Shown: in pieces, positions 33,298 through 43,944 of the stretch
Numbering within the stretch: position 1 is the stretch's first letter
Layout: each line of letters opens with the position of its first letter
Assembly (NCBI GenBank): GCA_011503125.2
Contig: WWBZ02000033.1
Coordinates: forward strand, 4,278,001 to 4,342,000
Source: Botryosphaeria dothidea
Lineage: Eukaryota > Ascomycota > Dothideomycetes > Botryosphaeriales > Botryosphaeriaceae
Reading direction: 5' to 3'
Length of the DNA: 64,000 nucleotides
Notes under the pieces: model-generated
What the model saw: the letters and a program-made list of their open reading frames with translations, nothing else
The model's database searches: none
Told to the model about the DNA's origin: nothing
Program-made: the position numbers and the translations under genes

Positions 33298-34010
33298 ATG
33301 GAAGTGCTTGTGCTTGGTCTGCCACGGACCGTAACGCAGTGTTGGTATGCCGCATCCACAGATATTTGCACCCCTGCTTATCGCCACGCAGCCATTGCAG
33401 ACGGCTTGGCGCTTCTCGGGTACGGTCCCATATACCACATGCGCGAAGTGGGGAAGAACAAGCACCAACAACAGTGGGTCGCGGCTCTCGAGGCGAAATT
33501 CGAGGGAAAAGGCAAGCCGTTCGGGCGAGAAGAGTTCGACGCTCTCCTCGGCGGATGCTCTGTAAATTATCGCACCGCATGTTTACGTCGAAAGTTTAGA
33601 GCTGACCGTGACAGGGAGTGTCCGACTACCCCGCCGCAATTTTCCCAGAAGAGTTCATTTCGTGCTCTCCATCCGAGACGAAGATGGATGGTACAAGTCG
33701 ATGATGGACACGCTATGGCACTCCTGGAAGGGGTCTGTCCCCGATGCGAATCCCATGCGCTCGCTCAGCGACAAGCATCATGAGTATTTGTGGAAGAGCG
33801 ATTTTCCGGCCAATGGACGGCGACTGTTCCGCAACCACAACGAGGTTGTGAGGAGGGTTGCTCCCAAGGAAAGATTGCTGGAATTTGACGTAAAAGACGG
33901 CTGGGGGGCCTCTCTGTGCTTTTCTCGGCAAGGAAGTTCCCTCTGTTCCATTCCCCCGCAAAGATGACTGGGCTGCGTATAAAGCCAGCCAACAAAAACT
34001 GCCGAAATGA
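33298..34010 (+). pseudogene. decayed sulfotransferase-like P-loop protein
   Basis: The order of segments matches the fungal Sulfotransfer_4-type family (often named NAD-dependent epimerase-like in databases): N-terminal EVLVLGLPRT, then IADGLALLGYGPIYHMREVGK, a middle DYPAAIFPEE, LSIRDEDGWYKSMMDTLW, and the C-terminal PSVPFPRKDDW. The frame is broken twice. Around 33645-33665 the FPEE segment runs into the VLSIRDEDGW segment in another frame with roughly nine residues missing. A run of six G at 33903-33908 shifts the C-terminal segment by one base; the conserved tail then continues in the next frame to a stop at 34008-34010. The P-loop Gly of GLPRTGTQ is also replaced by Val. Intron 1 probably spans about 33341-33391 with a weak GTTGGT donor. 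No function is expected. Confidence 0.75.
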
Positions 34011-35352
34011 TGATGGCCTACCAGCAGCATTGAAATTTGCAGGCGGGTTCTCTTCCGTATGTCAATTCCATTAGCAGTCTCCATCGTGCTGTACATCAAC
34101 TTCAGAGGCCATCAGTGTGTTGATATGCCTGTTGTGGAACTGTGAGGACTGGAGTGTATAGAGATTACGCGAGATGCTCTGGTCAGCCGCATGCCCGCTG
34201 CTTTTAAGCTTCTTTCCCTGCAGGAAGAAACCTTACAAAGGCGGGATCGACTCGGACCGAGAGAGTGTCTCACCAGAGTCGTGTCTCTCCGGGAACTTGG
34301 CAGGAGGAGTCTTATTATGGTGCAACAGCTTGGCTGCTCGGTATCGACACTGAACGCGCACGACGAATGCGGAGAAGCCATTTCGAACAGCAAGAAATCG
34401 TGGTAGCGGTGTTGCGACGCGAGGGGAGAGCAGAAACCCGGGGCCCCGGCTGAGTCATCAAGGCTAAGCTTTGCGGCCCCGGGTGTTTGATCTTTGATCA
34501 CACAATCGGCCGCTCCAATCACCAACCGTTGGATATATCGATCGCCTGTCCATCCCGCAGCATGCTGTCACAGGTGCATCCACCGCGGCATTAAAGTGCC
34601 ACCGCCATTCCTTGCACGGCCTGACCGGTGGCAGGCAGCGTCAGGCCGACGTCGAGTCGAAGTCGAAGGTGGCCACAAGGGGCTGGCCGTGTGGCGCGAC
34701 CGCGGCAGGAACGGCTGCTTCATCTTCACCCACCATCAAGATGCTCCCCGGTGAGAAGCTTTGAATCTTCGAGTCCTCTTATCCTCTTCGCTTTTTTTTT
34801 TTTTTTTTCTCAGCTTCTCGCCTTGTCTGCCCGGCTACGCGGCGCGTGGCCACTTCCTGCATTCCAGTTACATTTCAAGGGCTCCATTCCTCTGCCTATT
34901 ATGCACAGCAGAATCTAATTAACAACGCGCTCTGTTTTGATTTTTAAGAATGCCGAGACATGGCTTGTGCCATCATCCTCAATCTTCAAACGTCCCGTGT
35001 TGGGTTGTTTTCCAGCGCGATGCCGTCGACCCTCTCGCTCCCCATGCCATATTTTCAGCTTTGCTCCTCAAGATCTCGTGCTGCAAAGCTGGTCTTTTTT
35101 TCCCATTCCCCCCCGTCGTCAATAGAGAAGAATAATGCGTTACTTAGTCGCCTCGCCGCCTCTCCGTTGAGCTCAGCGCATCCCTTTCGGCGGCCAAGGC
35201 GCAATCCTTGCTTAGACACGTTCCAACAACATTGATCTCCCCGTCACTCTCCATTTATCATTTCCTCTGTTTCGACGTTAAAGCTGGCGTCGCTGGCCCG
35301 ACAGCCGCCCCAAGAACACCCCTTGACTCTCGCCGCTCCGTCCTGACCCGCC
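34011..35352. other. 1.3 kb intergenic / long leader of acyltransferase gene
   Basis: A T tract lies at about 34791-34808. Pyrimidine-rich DNA at about 35020-35340 looks like a fungal promoter and 5' UTR. No coding sequence could be supported. Confidence 0.4.
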
Positions 35353-37107
35353 ATGTACGGAGGCTACCAGAGGGTGCCGTCCGGCGCCTCCGACTGCAAT
35401 TCGGACCATTTCCTCCCCAGCTCGCCAGGACCCGGCAGCTCCGCCTCGGAGATATCTTTCAACGAGAAGCAGTCGACGGCAGCCGCGACGGCCGAGCTGC
35501 TGGAGGCGTCGCTGGCAGATGTCTCAGTCAAGCTCAGGACTTATCTCCGGTCTCGTGGGCGCTGGCTGTACGACATATCGCGCAGTCTCGGTGGAACAAC
35601 GCTCGTGCCAGTGCTCCCCAGCTTCCTTCGACCACGAGCAGTGAGCGAAACCGGCGGTCCCAGCACTCCCAACGCCAACGGCATCGCAACGCTCGACGGC
35701 GTCCGCGGCTTCGCCTGCTTCTTCGTCTTCAACTTCCACTTCCTCTTCATGTACACCCTGACGTCCGTCCGCGGCTATGGCGTCGATCCCACCGGCGCGT
35801 CCAACCGGTGGCTGCACCAGCTGCCCATCGTCAAGCTCGTGTACGGCGGGCGATCGATGGTGTGCGTCTTCTTCGTGCTCTCGGGCTACGTGCTCTCGCG
35901 CAAGCCGCTGATGGCGCTGCGCTCGCAGTCCTACGACTCGATGCTGCAGTCGCTCTCGTCGTCCATCTTCCGCCGCGGCATCCGCCTCTTCCTGCCGACC
36001 ATCATCAGCACCTTCATCGTGATGCTGACGATCCGGGCCGGCTGGTTCGTCTGGGCGACGCAGATCGCACAGGACGGCGTCACGGCCTCCTTCGTCGAGC
36101 ACCACCCGGTGTACCTGGGCACGTGGCAGGAGCAGGCGTGGGACTACTGGAACTTCGTCACGCACTACATCGACTTCACCAACTGGGGCGAGTGGTACAA
36201 CCTGTACGACCCGCACGTGTGGACCATCCCGCTCGAGTTCCGCGCCAGCATGGTCCTCTTCGTCGCCCTCGTCGGCCTCTCGCGCGCCCGCACGCTCTGG
36301 CGCCTGATCCTGATGCTCGCCTTCATGGTCTTCTGCGGGCGGTGGGGCCGCTTCGAGATCGTGCTGTTCCTGGCGGGCGCCGTGCTCGCCGAGCTCGACC
36401 TCATCACCAACACCTGGGGCCCTCCCCCTCCCCGGCACCCCGTCCTCCCCACCACCACCACCACCACCACCACTCCCCGCACGCCGCCTCCCCCCTCCGA
36501 GAAACCGCCGCCGCCGCCGCCCCCCTCCCGCTCCATCTACCACGCCCCGCGCACCGCCCTCCTCTTCGCCCTCTTCGCCACCGGCCTCTACCTCCTCTCC
36601 TTCCCCGACGAGTACGGCGACTTCACGCCCGGCTACGCGTGGCTGTCGCTGCACATCCCGGCCGCCTACCGCGCCAACTGCGCCTACCGCTTCTGGCAGT
36701 CCGTCGGCGCCGTGCTCGCCCTCCACGCCATCTGCAACGCCCGCCCGCTGCGCCGCCCCTTCTGCACGCCGCTCGCCCAGTACCTCGGCCGCATCAGCTA
36801 CGCCTTCTACCTCGTGCACGGCCCGGTCCTGCATTCCCTGGGCTTCGTCACCATGCGCGTGCTGTGGGGCTGGGGCGGCCGGTACAAGGTCGAGGACGGG
36901 CAGGTGCTGTTGCCGGGCATGGCGCCGAAGGTGGTGGAGAGCGGGACGATGGGCGACCACGCCTTCGCCGCGTGGTTGGTGGTGGGGTGGGTGTTTTTGC
37001 TGGCCGTCAGCGTGTGGCTGGCGGATCTGTTTTGGCGGACGGTGGATGTGCCGTGTGTGCGGGTGGCCAGGTGGGCGGAGATGAAGGTCGTGGGGAGGGA
37101 GAGGTGA
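35353..37107 (+). CDS. acyltransferase-3 family multispan membrane protein
   Basis: An uninterrupted frame encodes 584 residues. A Ser-rich cytosolic N-terminus of about 110 residues precedes the Acyl_transf_3 domain, which opens with LDGVRGFACFFVFNFHF (the Arg-Gly and conserved His of the first helix). About ten hydrophobic segments follow, with RRGIRLFLPT in the usual loop and YLGRISYAFYLVHGP near the end, a hallmark of the family. These enzymes transfer acyl groups from acyl-CoA to sugars, polyketides or lipids at a membrane; the substrate here is unknown. An inserted loop at about 358-395 is a Thr run followed by Pro runs, encoded by ACC and CCG repeats and likely length-variable. The shadow frame of 646 residues on the same strand is rejected. 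Confidence 0.88.
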   Translation: MYGGYQRVPSGASDCNSDHFLPSSPGPGSSASEISFNEKQSTAAATAELLEASLADVSVKLRTYLRSRGRWLYDISRSLGGTTLVPVLPSFLRPRAVSETGGPSTPNANGIATLDGVRGFACFFVFNFHFLFMYTLTSVRGYGVDPTGASNRWLHQLPIVKLVYGGRSMVCVFFVLSGYVLSRKPLMALRSQSYDSMLQSLSSSIFRRGIRLFLPTIISTFIVMLTIRAGWFVWATQIAQDGVTASFVEHHPVYLGTWQEQAWDYWNFVTHYIDFTNWGEWYNLYDPHVWTIPLEFRASMVLFVALVGLSRARTLWRLILMLAFMVFCGRWGRFEIVLFLAGAVLAELDLITNTWGPPPPRHPVLPTTTTTTTTPRTPPPPSEKPPPPPPPSRSIYHAPRTALLFALFATGLYLLSFPDEYGDFTPGYAWLSLHIPAAYRANCAYRFWQSVGAVLALHAICNARPLRRPFCTPLAQYLGRISYAFYLVHGPVLHSLGFVTMRVLWGWGGRYKVEDGQVLLPGMAPKVVESGTMGDHAFAAWLVVGWVFLLAVSVWLADLFWRTVDVPCVRVARWAEMKVVGRER

Positions 37108-37803
37108 GTGTGGGGTCGCGTTTGGATGGCTGCCGCCTTTCGGCTTGATGGTGGGGGGGAGGGGGTTGAATTCTTGGGTGTGCCGGAGATAGATTGTATT
37201 ATTAACATCGTTTTCGACTGTCGACGGCCTCGTTGGGGATCTTTTTTAGGGCTGGCAGAGCACATGGAATCGGCGATGGGAATTGGGGTCTTGTGAAGAA
37301 GATGGGCGCTTTGGAGTATCCGTCTCCCATTATTTCCTATACACTCTTTACGATCTCTTTCTAATGACTGAATACAAAGAAAGGCCTGAGATGGTCGAAC
37401 TTCCAACGCTCAGCAGGCAAAACATTGCCGACACGACAGTCCCTTCACGCACTCTAACACCGGTCGTCAAAACAAACACACCATGGCACGGCGTACATGG
37501 CCAAAAAAAGGTTGCGATCAAAAAGCTTGGCCACGGTAGAGTTTGGTTTCCCCTCGTAACAAGGCCGGCAGAGTTTCCCTGATCGGCAAGGATCCAAGTG
37601 CAACCCTGAGACGGGCGTTGACACAAACCGACATTGCGTCAGATTCGAGGACCGTCGGCATGGATGACCCCGGCCCACCCTCGACCTCTGCTCTCGAGCT
37701 TGTGATGCCGCAGGTGCTCCGGACCTACTGCGGTAAGCTGTCAGCACCACACCAACGCGTCTCAGACAGACATCCGTCAACCGCACCACGCCAAGGCACA
37801 CTC
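37108..37803. other. convergent intergenic region
   Basis: This region lies between the 3' ends of the acyltransferase (plus) and the hydrolase (minus). It should hold both 3' UTRs. No supported gene. Confidence 0.4.
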
Positions 37804-39294
37804 CTACAGCACGGGCGGATTCTCCGTCTTCTTCGCATCCTCCCCACACTCCTCGACCGCACTCCTGCTCGCCTCGCCCATCAACTCCAACACCCTCTCG
37901 TCGCTCAAGTCCGCCGCCAACCCCGCCACGTCCACCCTCCTCGCCACCAGACTCTTCGCAGCAACCCACTCCCCCCTCGTCTGCCGCTCCTTCCCCTCCA
38001 ACACGCCCCTCGCCCACTCGCCCCACCTCTCCCTCGCCAGCCTGCCGCCCTCCCCCTCCTCCATCACCAACGCAAAACAGTGAGGCATCGCCTCGAACTG
38101 CATCCACCGCACCCCGACCCCCTGCGCCGCCATCCGCCTCGCCACCACCGCGCACTCGTCGCTCATCATCTCCTCCCCGACCTGCACCAGCACCGGCGGC
38201 CCGCCCGCCCACGACGCCCCCGGCACCACCGGACTCACCAGCGGATGCAGCAGCGCGCCGCCGTCGGCGTGCAGGTGCGCGCGCGGCGGCGACGCCGGCC
38301 ACACGGCGCACGGCGGGTACGCGGTGCCGCGCCAGTCGGCGGCGGGCAGGTAGTCGTAGCGGGCGTGGGCGGCCTGGCTCGGGAGGGCGCGCGTGAGGTC
38401 GGCCCAGGGGGACGCGAGGGCGGCGCCGGCGGGCAGCGGGACGGGGACGGAGGCGCCGTGGAAGGAGACGGCGGGGATGTGGGACGGGGAGGGGAGGCTG
38501 GTCGGAGAGGCGGCGCGGTGCCAGTGCAGGAGGGTCTGGAGGAGGGCGAGGGCGAGGTTGCCGCCGGCGGAGTCGCCGGCGAGGATGATTTTGGAGGCGG
38601 GGACGGGGCCGTGGGGCGAGCCGGGAGGGGGGTGCAGCAGGGAGAGGTAGGCGACGAGGGCGTCGAGGAGGGCGGCCGGGAAGGGGTTCTGCGGGGAGAG
38701 GCGGTAGCGCACGGCGAAGGTGCGGCCGGAGATGGACTTGGCCATGCGCACGGTGGCGGGCCGCTGCGAGGAGGCGTCCATCAGGTAGTAGGCGCCGCCG
38801 TGGAAGTAGAGGACGACGGCGTCGGAGGCGGTCTCGGCGACGAGGCGCTTGTACTTGTCTTCTTCGGAGAGGTTGGGCGGTTCGGGCGTGTCTTTGGAGG
38901 CGTTGGAGCGGTGGCCGTGCCACTCGCCTTCGACGGGGAGGAGCTGCGGGATGGCGTAGGTCTCGTCGCCGGTGGTCTTCATGTCGTCGATGGCCTGCAG
39001 CAGCTTCTGGCGGGCGTCATCCTCCGGCGGAGCTTGCATGGTGACCTTGCTGACCCACATGGGACCCTTGACCTCCGGGACCTGGGTTGTTCTGCGCTGG
39101 GCCTCTGAAATGGGCGAGGGGTTTGGTTTGCGCAGTTCGGAGCGCAGGATTGCTATTGTGATTTCTGTGCGGAGATCCCATTTGGACGAGTTGGGAGACA
39201 TGGACAGCGTGTTCAGCAGCGCCGTCTTCAACAGCATGGGGATCTTTGGCACCAGCATGCCCAGCAGGGCTGACGCAGGCATATCGGCCGCCAT
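37804..39294 (-). CDS. alpha/beta hydrolase, HSL family (Abhydrolase_3)
   Basis: A single exon encodes 496 residues from the Met of MAADMP. An upstream in-frame Met at 39315 would add seven. The oxyanion-hole motif YFHGGAYYL is at about 164 and the nucleophile motif GDSAGG at about 240. The acidic residue is probably in MSDECAVVA (about 378), and the catalytic His is in MPHCFAL (about 404). This order is that of hormone-sensitive-lipase-like esterases and deacetylases. The N-terminal 100 residues, with a hydrophobic stretch, are typical of fungal members that associate with membranes or lipid. The likely substrate is a small acyl ester, unassigned. It is convergent with the acyltransferase gene. 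Confidence 0.9.
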   Translation of the reverse strand: MAADMPASALLGMLVPKIPMLLKTALLNTLSMSPNSSKWDLRTEITIAILRSELRKPNPSPISEAQRRTTQVPEVKGPMWVSKVTMQAPPEDDARQKLLQAIDDMKTTGDETYAIPQLLPVEGEWHGHRSNASKDTPEPPNLSEEDKYKRLVAETASDAVVLYFHGGAYYLMDASSQRPATVRMAKSISGRTFAVRYRLSPQNPFPAALLDALVAYLSLLHPPPGSPHGPVPASKIILAGDSAGGNLALALLQTLLHWHRAASPTSLPSPSHIPAVSFHGASVPVPLPAGAALASPWADLTRALPSQAAHARYDYLPAADWRGTAYPPCAVWPASPPRAHLHADGGALLHPLVSPVVPGASWAGGPPVLVQVGEEMMSDECAVVARRMAAQGVGVRWMQFEAMPHCFALVMEEGEGGRLARERWGEWARGVLEGKERQTRGEWVAAKSLVARRVDVAGLAADLSDERVLELMGEASRSAVEECGEDAKKTENPPVL

Positions 39295-39926
39295 GGTGGG
39301 TTGGTGTTGATGCACGAGAAGGGATCTGTGGAGGGGATGGTGGACCGAGGCACGCGGGGAAGTCTTTTTAAGATTGGCCCGTTAAGAGCTTAACTTGCGA
39401 GGAGCCAGAGCCAGAGCCAGATCTGCCCCGGCTTCACGCTATGGCGCTCTTGTGAAACAGGCTTGGGCTGTTTGTGGCAACGACGTCGTCGGTTTCAAGC
39501 TGGCCAATCAAGTGTTGGCGGGCCAGCCCGGCTCGACAGGTCCGAGACCTCTCTTTTGGACGCATTTGGCAGTCGGAGTTGGAGCAGCAGCAGCAGCGAC
39601 AGTCGTAATACAATTGGAGTAAGGATCTACGGCGGAACCCACTCGTTCCGCTGTCGCCATCCACCAGAAGATGATTGAATGGGCGCCTTGGCGCATTGGA
39701 GGCGGTGTATTTCTCACACCAGCAACGTCTGGACGTACAGCAGTGGGATTTGCATGCCTGAACATTGCCCCGACGGAGCAAGGCGATTCGGTCTGAGGAT
39801 GCCTACTAACTTCCGCATCCAATAACATGTAGATGGCCCATCTTTACTCGACATGATTCCTAATCGAGTGCCTACGCAATGCAACAGGTCGTGTCTGCGT
39901 CCACTCTCACGTGGCCAGTGTGGAGG
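39295..39926. other. intergenic, hydrolase promoter
   Basis: It contains the hydrolase upstream region and the 3' flank of the MAPR gene. Nothing else was recognised. Confidence 0.4.
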
Positions 39927-40580
39927 TCAAGCATTCTTGGCCTCGTCGCTCCCCACCGGAACCAGCTTTCCGACGACCAGGTACTTCTCCGAGAATCGCT
40001 CCTCCCAGCCCATCAGGGCCTCCATCTCCTCGTCGCCGAGATCCGACAACGTGTCCAGCGGGGCGTCGAGGTCCTTGGTGAGCATGTCCTCGTCAAAGCT
40101 GCCGCACGCCAGGCCTCTGCTGGCATCCCGGCCGGCAAAGTTGGCGTAGGGGCCGCCGGGGCCGTAGAAGTTGCGGCCGGGCGTCACATCGAAGACGCGA
40201 CCGCGCACGGCCAGGTAGACGGGCATGCCGTTGATGCCGTTGTAGGGCAGCAGTGTGTGCGGCGTGAAGGTGCGGAAGACGACGGGAGCGGGGGCCTTGG
40301 GAAGGACCTGCGGCGGCTTGGGGCGCAGACGGAGGTAGACGAGGAAGACGAACAGCGACAGCAGCAGCACGTTGATGGGCGTCATGACGGACTGACTGCG
40401 GAACATCAGCACGGCAGCAACAGCGAGAGCGTGGGTTTCACGTACGCCTCAGCGGCCGGGGGCGGCGCGGGAATATCCTCTGCAGTTTCGAAGGTTGTGT
40501 GAGCATGGTGGAGTGTTTCCGCAGCGACACAGGCTTTCGGCAAGCTTACCGCTGACGACGGCTTGTGCCGGCTTCTCCAT
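39927..40580 (-). CDS. Dap1/MAPR-type cytochrome b5-like heme-binding membrane protein
   Basis: Exons 40580-40550, 40479-40446 and 40395-39927 encode 177 residues. Introns have GTAAGC and GTACGT donors. Choosing these keeps the hydrophobic helix (about 27-43, VLLLSLFVFLVYL) in frame with the cytochrome-b5-like domain. That domain runs from TLLPYNG through VYLAVRGRVFDVTPGRNFYGPGGPYANFAGRDASRGLA, which is the family's heme-pocket region with Tyr ligands instead of the His pair. Members (yeast Dap1, human PGRMC1) sit in the ER and support cytochrome P450s such as Erg11 in sterol synthesis. Length and layout match fungal orthologues. The short first exons are typical for this gene. Confidence 0.9.
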
Positions 40581-41713
40581 GGTGGCGGCGAGCGGGGTGT
40601 GCAAGAGTATGTTAGAGAGCAGCAGACGTCGGGAGAGGGGCGGCGAGAGTTAGTGACGCGGCAGGGCGAGACGGGGGCGGGCGAAGGTGAAGACGGAGCG
40701 GTAGCGGAGATGGCGGCAGCTGTCGGCGTGAGTGGTGTTGAGTGACACAGCGGCGGCGGGCGGTGGTCAGGGCGTCGTCGCGTTTCCTTGGGAGCCGAAG
40801 AGGCCGAAGAGGATGGAAAGTGGCCCCTCCACACCTCGCCGTCAGGGCCTCGCGTCAGCCAACCAACTCGGCCGTGGCGCAGTCTGGTAACACGACGACT
40901 GGTAACACAACGAGCTGCTCCCTCTGGCCATGCGCCATCGCAATTCGCCCAGCCGCCGTCGCCCACAGCCAAAGTCAGATGCTGGAGCGGCAGTGCTGCA
41001 GCGTGGGCGCGAGCTGCGAGCGCTGAGCTTCTGAAACGCCTGCCATTTCCCTGAAACCTCTCTCATCGTATGCCTGTCTGCTGCGTGCGCGCCTGCATGC
41101 CGGCTACAATTTCACTCGCCCTCAAGCCACTCAATTCATTCCTCTGCTCTTCGCAGCTTCATTCCTGTCCCTCTCCTCTCCATTTGCCGACTCGTCTGCT
41201 CTGCGTCTTCTGCTGCACAATCCCGCCCAAACCGCAGTCCTTTCCTGCGTAAGTGAAACCGATTTCTCTGCCAGATCTCCCTTCTCGCCTACCCTTTTTT
41301 CCTGTTTGGGCCTCTGCCGCTGCTCCCCCACACCCACGGCCGCAGAACTCGTGCCGCATCGTGCAAATCACACAGCACGCCTGCCTTCAGCCCTGCAAGA
41401 TTGCAGTCAGCACCCCATCACGATCCTGCGAGCGGCAAGCAGGGTCCACCCCTCAAAAGACCCCGGGCCATGCTTCGGCGAGAGTGGCGCGTGAGGCAGA
41501 CAAAATGCCTTCAACCTTGTCGTTCCTCTTTGCAGCCCTGATTCAACCCGCCAACCTTCTGTTGTTCTTTCTCTGTTTATATAATTAGTGGTGTGCTTCT
41601 CCTTGGCGCCCTCCAGCTGCGGCGCAAGCTGTGCAAGATAAACACCGCCGCCGCCCGCCTGCCCTCCTTCAGCGACAAATAGCTGACCCGTGCCTTTCAT
41701 AGCAGCCCCCGCC
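40581..41713. other. divergent intergenic region
   Basis: It separates the MAPR gene (minus) from the unknown 377-residue gene (plus). The right half is pyrimidine-rich, as in fungal leaders. No RNA gene or other feature could be supported. Confidence 0.4.
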
Positions 41714-42847
41714 ATGTGGAAGAAAGGCTTCCGCGGCCGCGGCAAAGAACACCCACGCCTCGCCGTCGGCGAGCCCGTCCTCATCGAAACCTCGTACGAC
41801 GGCCGCCTGCAGACACGAGCAAAACACCGGCCCCTCATGGAAGTCGCCAACGAAGCAGCCGCGAGCCTGCGCCCTCCGCAGATCGAGCCGCCGCGAGACT
41901 CGGTCGCCGCCTCGTCCGTCTACTCCGACCAGGACCCCAGGTACTCCAAGGCCACCTCGTCCTTCTACTCGCAGCCCTCTCCCAACGTCCCCTACGAGCA
42001 CTGGCCGCCCAACGCCGGCCTGGGCTTTGCCTATCCCTACGACGTCTCGCCCGTCGAAGAGCACCCCAATCCCTACGAGGCGAGCCACGCCTCCGGCATG
42101 AGCGACTCCGACGAGCCCAGGAGCCGCTTCAGCTGGTCCACCAAAGCCACCGCCACGCCCGCAACCGCCTTCCAGCACAGCCCTCCACCAAGCCCGCCGC
42201 CCCCACTGCCCGTCAAGTACGACACCAAGCCGCAAGGCCCTCGCGATCCGCCGCAGTCCTTCCAGCGCGCTCTCTTCGAGCGGCAGCAGAACCCCACGCC
42301 CAGCCTCCGCTCCATGGCCTCGACCACCTCGACCATCCGCAAGCCCGTCCCAACACCCTCGCCCCAAGGCACCATCACCAACGCCAAGCGCGCCCAAACC
42401 CTGCCCCTGTCCAACACGCCCACGCCAACCAAGCCCTCGACGCCGCGCTCCGCCTCGGTGCGCTCGCAGACGCCCGTGTCGGCCAACAAGACGCTGCCGC
42501 TGCCGCCGCAGCTGCAGGACACCGACTCGATCGTCCACGCCGACCCCATCTCCAAGTACGGCGCCCAGCTCGACGACCTGGCCCTGCGCCGCTCCAACAT
42601 CAACCGCGTCATCAAGGACCTGACGGGGCTCCCTGGCCTGGACAACCCGCTCGCCGTCGACTGGGCCACGCGCCGCGCCAACGAGCGCAAGGTCAAGAGC
42701 CTCGAGGACGAGCTGGCGGAGATTACCGCCCAGGAGCACGAGATCGGGATGAAGCTGCATCGGGCGCGGAAGAAGCAGGAGAGGGAGGAGGGCTATGATA
42801 GCGGGAGCACGACGTTGTGGGTGAGAAGAGTGACGAATCCGGTGTGA
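41714..42847 (+). CDS. conserved-looking fungal protein of unknown function, disordered with C-terminal coiled coil
   Basis: A single exon encodes 377 residues from the Met of MWKKGFRGRG. An in-frame Met at 41690 would add eight. No enzyme motif is seen. About residues 1-270 are Pro/Ser/Thr-rich and probably disordered, with PPPSPPPPLP and other SH3-ligand-like stretches. About 280-365 form a charged helical segment (QLDDLALRRSNINRVIKDL, then KVKSLEDELAEITAQEHEI) that should make a coiled coil and looks like the conserved core. The start is in a good context and codon use is that of real genes. A scaffold or cytoskeletal adaptor role is possible but not shown. Confidence 0.75.
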   Translation: MWKKGFRGRGKEHPRLAVGEPVLIETSYDGRLQTRAKHRPLMEVANEAAASLRPPQIEPPRDSVAASSVYSDQDPRYSKATSSFYSQPSPNVPYEHWPPNAGLGFAYPYDVSPVEEHPNPYEASHASGMSDSDEPRSRFSWSTKATATPATAFQHSPPPSPPPPLPVKYDTKPQGPRDPPQSFQRALFERQQNPTPSLRSMASTTSTIRKPVPTPSPQGTITNAKRAQTLPLSNTPTPTKPSTPRSASVRSQTPVSANKTLPLPPQLQDTDSIVHADPISKYGAQLDDLALRRSNINRVIKDLTGLPGLDNPLAVDWATRRANERKVKSLEDELAEITAQEHEIGMKLHRARKKQEREEGYDSGSTTLWVRRVTNPV

Positions 42848-43499
42848 TGGACGGGGCTTGATGAAGAATATGGTTGGACGACCGGTGCAACGGGCCAGAA
42901 TGTGCAGGCAGAAGCTCTCTGGTTATTGGGCACGCTTTCACATCACGGTGCAGGAGGGTGTTTGTTGAGGCCATGATGCGCTGCTTCCATTGTTTTCTTC
43001 TCCTTTCATTTTTGGCGGCGTCATACCCCTCCTGCGCTTTCTTCAACTGTTTCACTCTCCTTGTATCCTGTAATTGGCGAGGGTTTCTCTTGAATCCTAC
43101 AAATATTTCCCAGCGACTCCGCTTCTTCCACGACCCAACATTAGAAAGGGGAGTGGCCATGGTCTGGCGGGCATGGACCGTTCGCAGTCATCATCATCAT
43201 CATCACATACAGTAGCGACCAGGGTGCAGGTGCCCTTCAGATAGCGACAAATTCAAAGAAGTTAGAAATTCATCAGCATTACCGCATGGAAGAGAACACA
43301 TCCAGATGAGCGATCAAGCCAGAACGAGGTCCTGACGGCGGGAGCACAGGCCCGCCGGAATCTTATGTATTTCGTAGGTATCATATGCCGTCTTGCGCCC
43401 TTGCAAGCACTTGGGGGGAAAAAAAAAAAACGCCCGAATTTGCCCGGTGTGAAAGTGTGGCCTGATTTTCCCCGCAACCTTTTTTCTATGTCGCCGCGA
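42848..43499. other. convergent intergenic region with (CAT)n
   Basis: This is 3' flanking DNA of the unknown gene (plus) and TMA7 (minus). A CAT/ATC trinucleotide repeat lies at about 43189-43206. No gene. Confidence 0.45.
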
Positions 43500-43944
43500 T
43501 CATTTCTTGCCGGACTTCTTGATGCCCTGGGAGCCGGTGTTGAGCGGACCCTTGCTGCCCTTGGCCTTGTTCTGCAGCTCCTGGAGAGCCTTCTTGTCTG
43601 CGTTGTGGCGAGTGTTGGCGTTAGCCTGGGGTGCGGGGCGTGGTGCGGCGACGAGCAAAAAAGGAAAAATAAAAAAAAAAGGTACGGAGCAGTGCACGGC
43701 AGACGTGCTCGAGAAGGAGTATGCGCGGGGGCGATGTCGGTGCTGGGCGGTGGCACTCACCGGCCTGCTGCTTGGCCTTGAAGGCCTTGTCGTCGTCGTC
43801 CTCGTCGACCTCCTTCTTCTTGGGCTTCTTGTTGTGGATCGGCTTAGTGCCGTCTGTCGCGACGCGGGGTTTTGGTTAGTGGGCTGGCGGTGGTGCGGCA
43901 GAGGATCCGTCGGGTTGACACGTACTTCCCATTCCGGAAGGCAT
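43500..43944 (-). CDS. TMA7: translation machinery-associated protein 7
   Basis: Exons 43944-43926, 43853-43761 and 43597-43500 encode 69 residues. It is strongly basic and Lys-rich, with KKPKKKEVDEDDDDKAFKAK in the middle and the diagnostic end GPLNTGSQGIKKSGKK. TMA7 (CCDC72) is a small ribosome-associated protein found across eukaryotes, linked in yeast to translation. All three exons were joined by canonical GT-AG sites. The second intron is long for this window (163 bp), with a pyrimidine tract and a CTAAC branch site. It is divergent from NDC80, about 395 bp away. Confidence 0.88.

Noticed and set aside
35208..37148. 646-residue Arg/Pro-rich open frame overlapping the acyltransferase
   Set aside because: Shadow frame caused by GC-rich codon bias; no domain, and the acyltransferase frame has clear family motifs.
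37543..39108. Long plus-strand frame opposite the HSL hydrolase
   Set aside because: Low-complexity Gly/Arg composition typical of an antisense shadow.
40860..40910. TGGCGCAGTCTGGTA resembling a tRNA A box
   Set aside because: No B box or 3' acceptor half follows.
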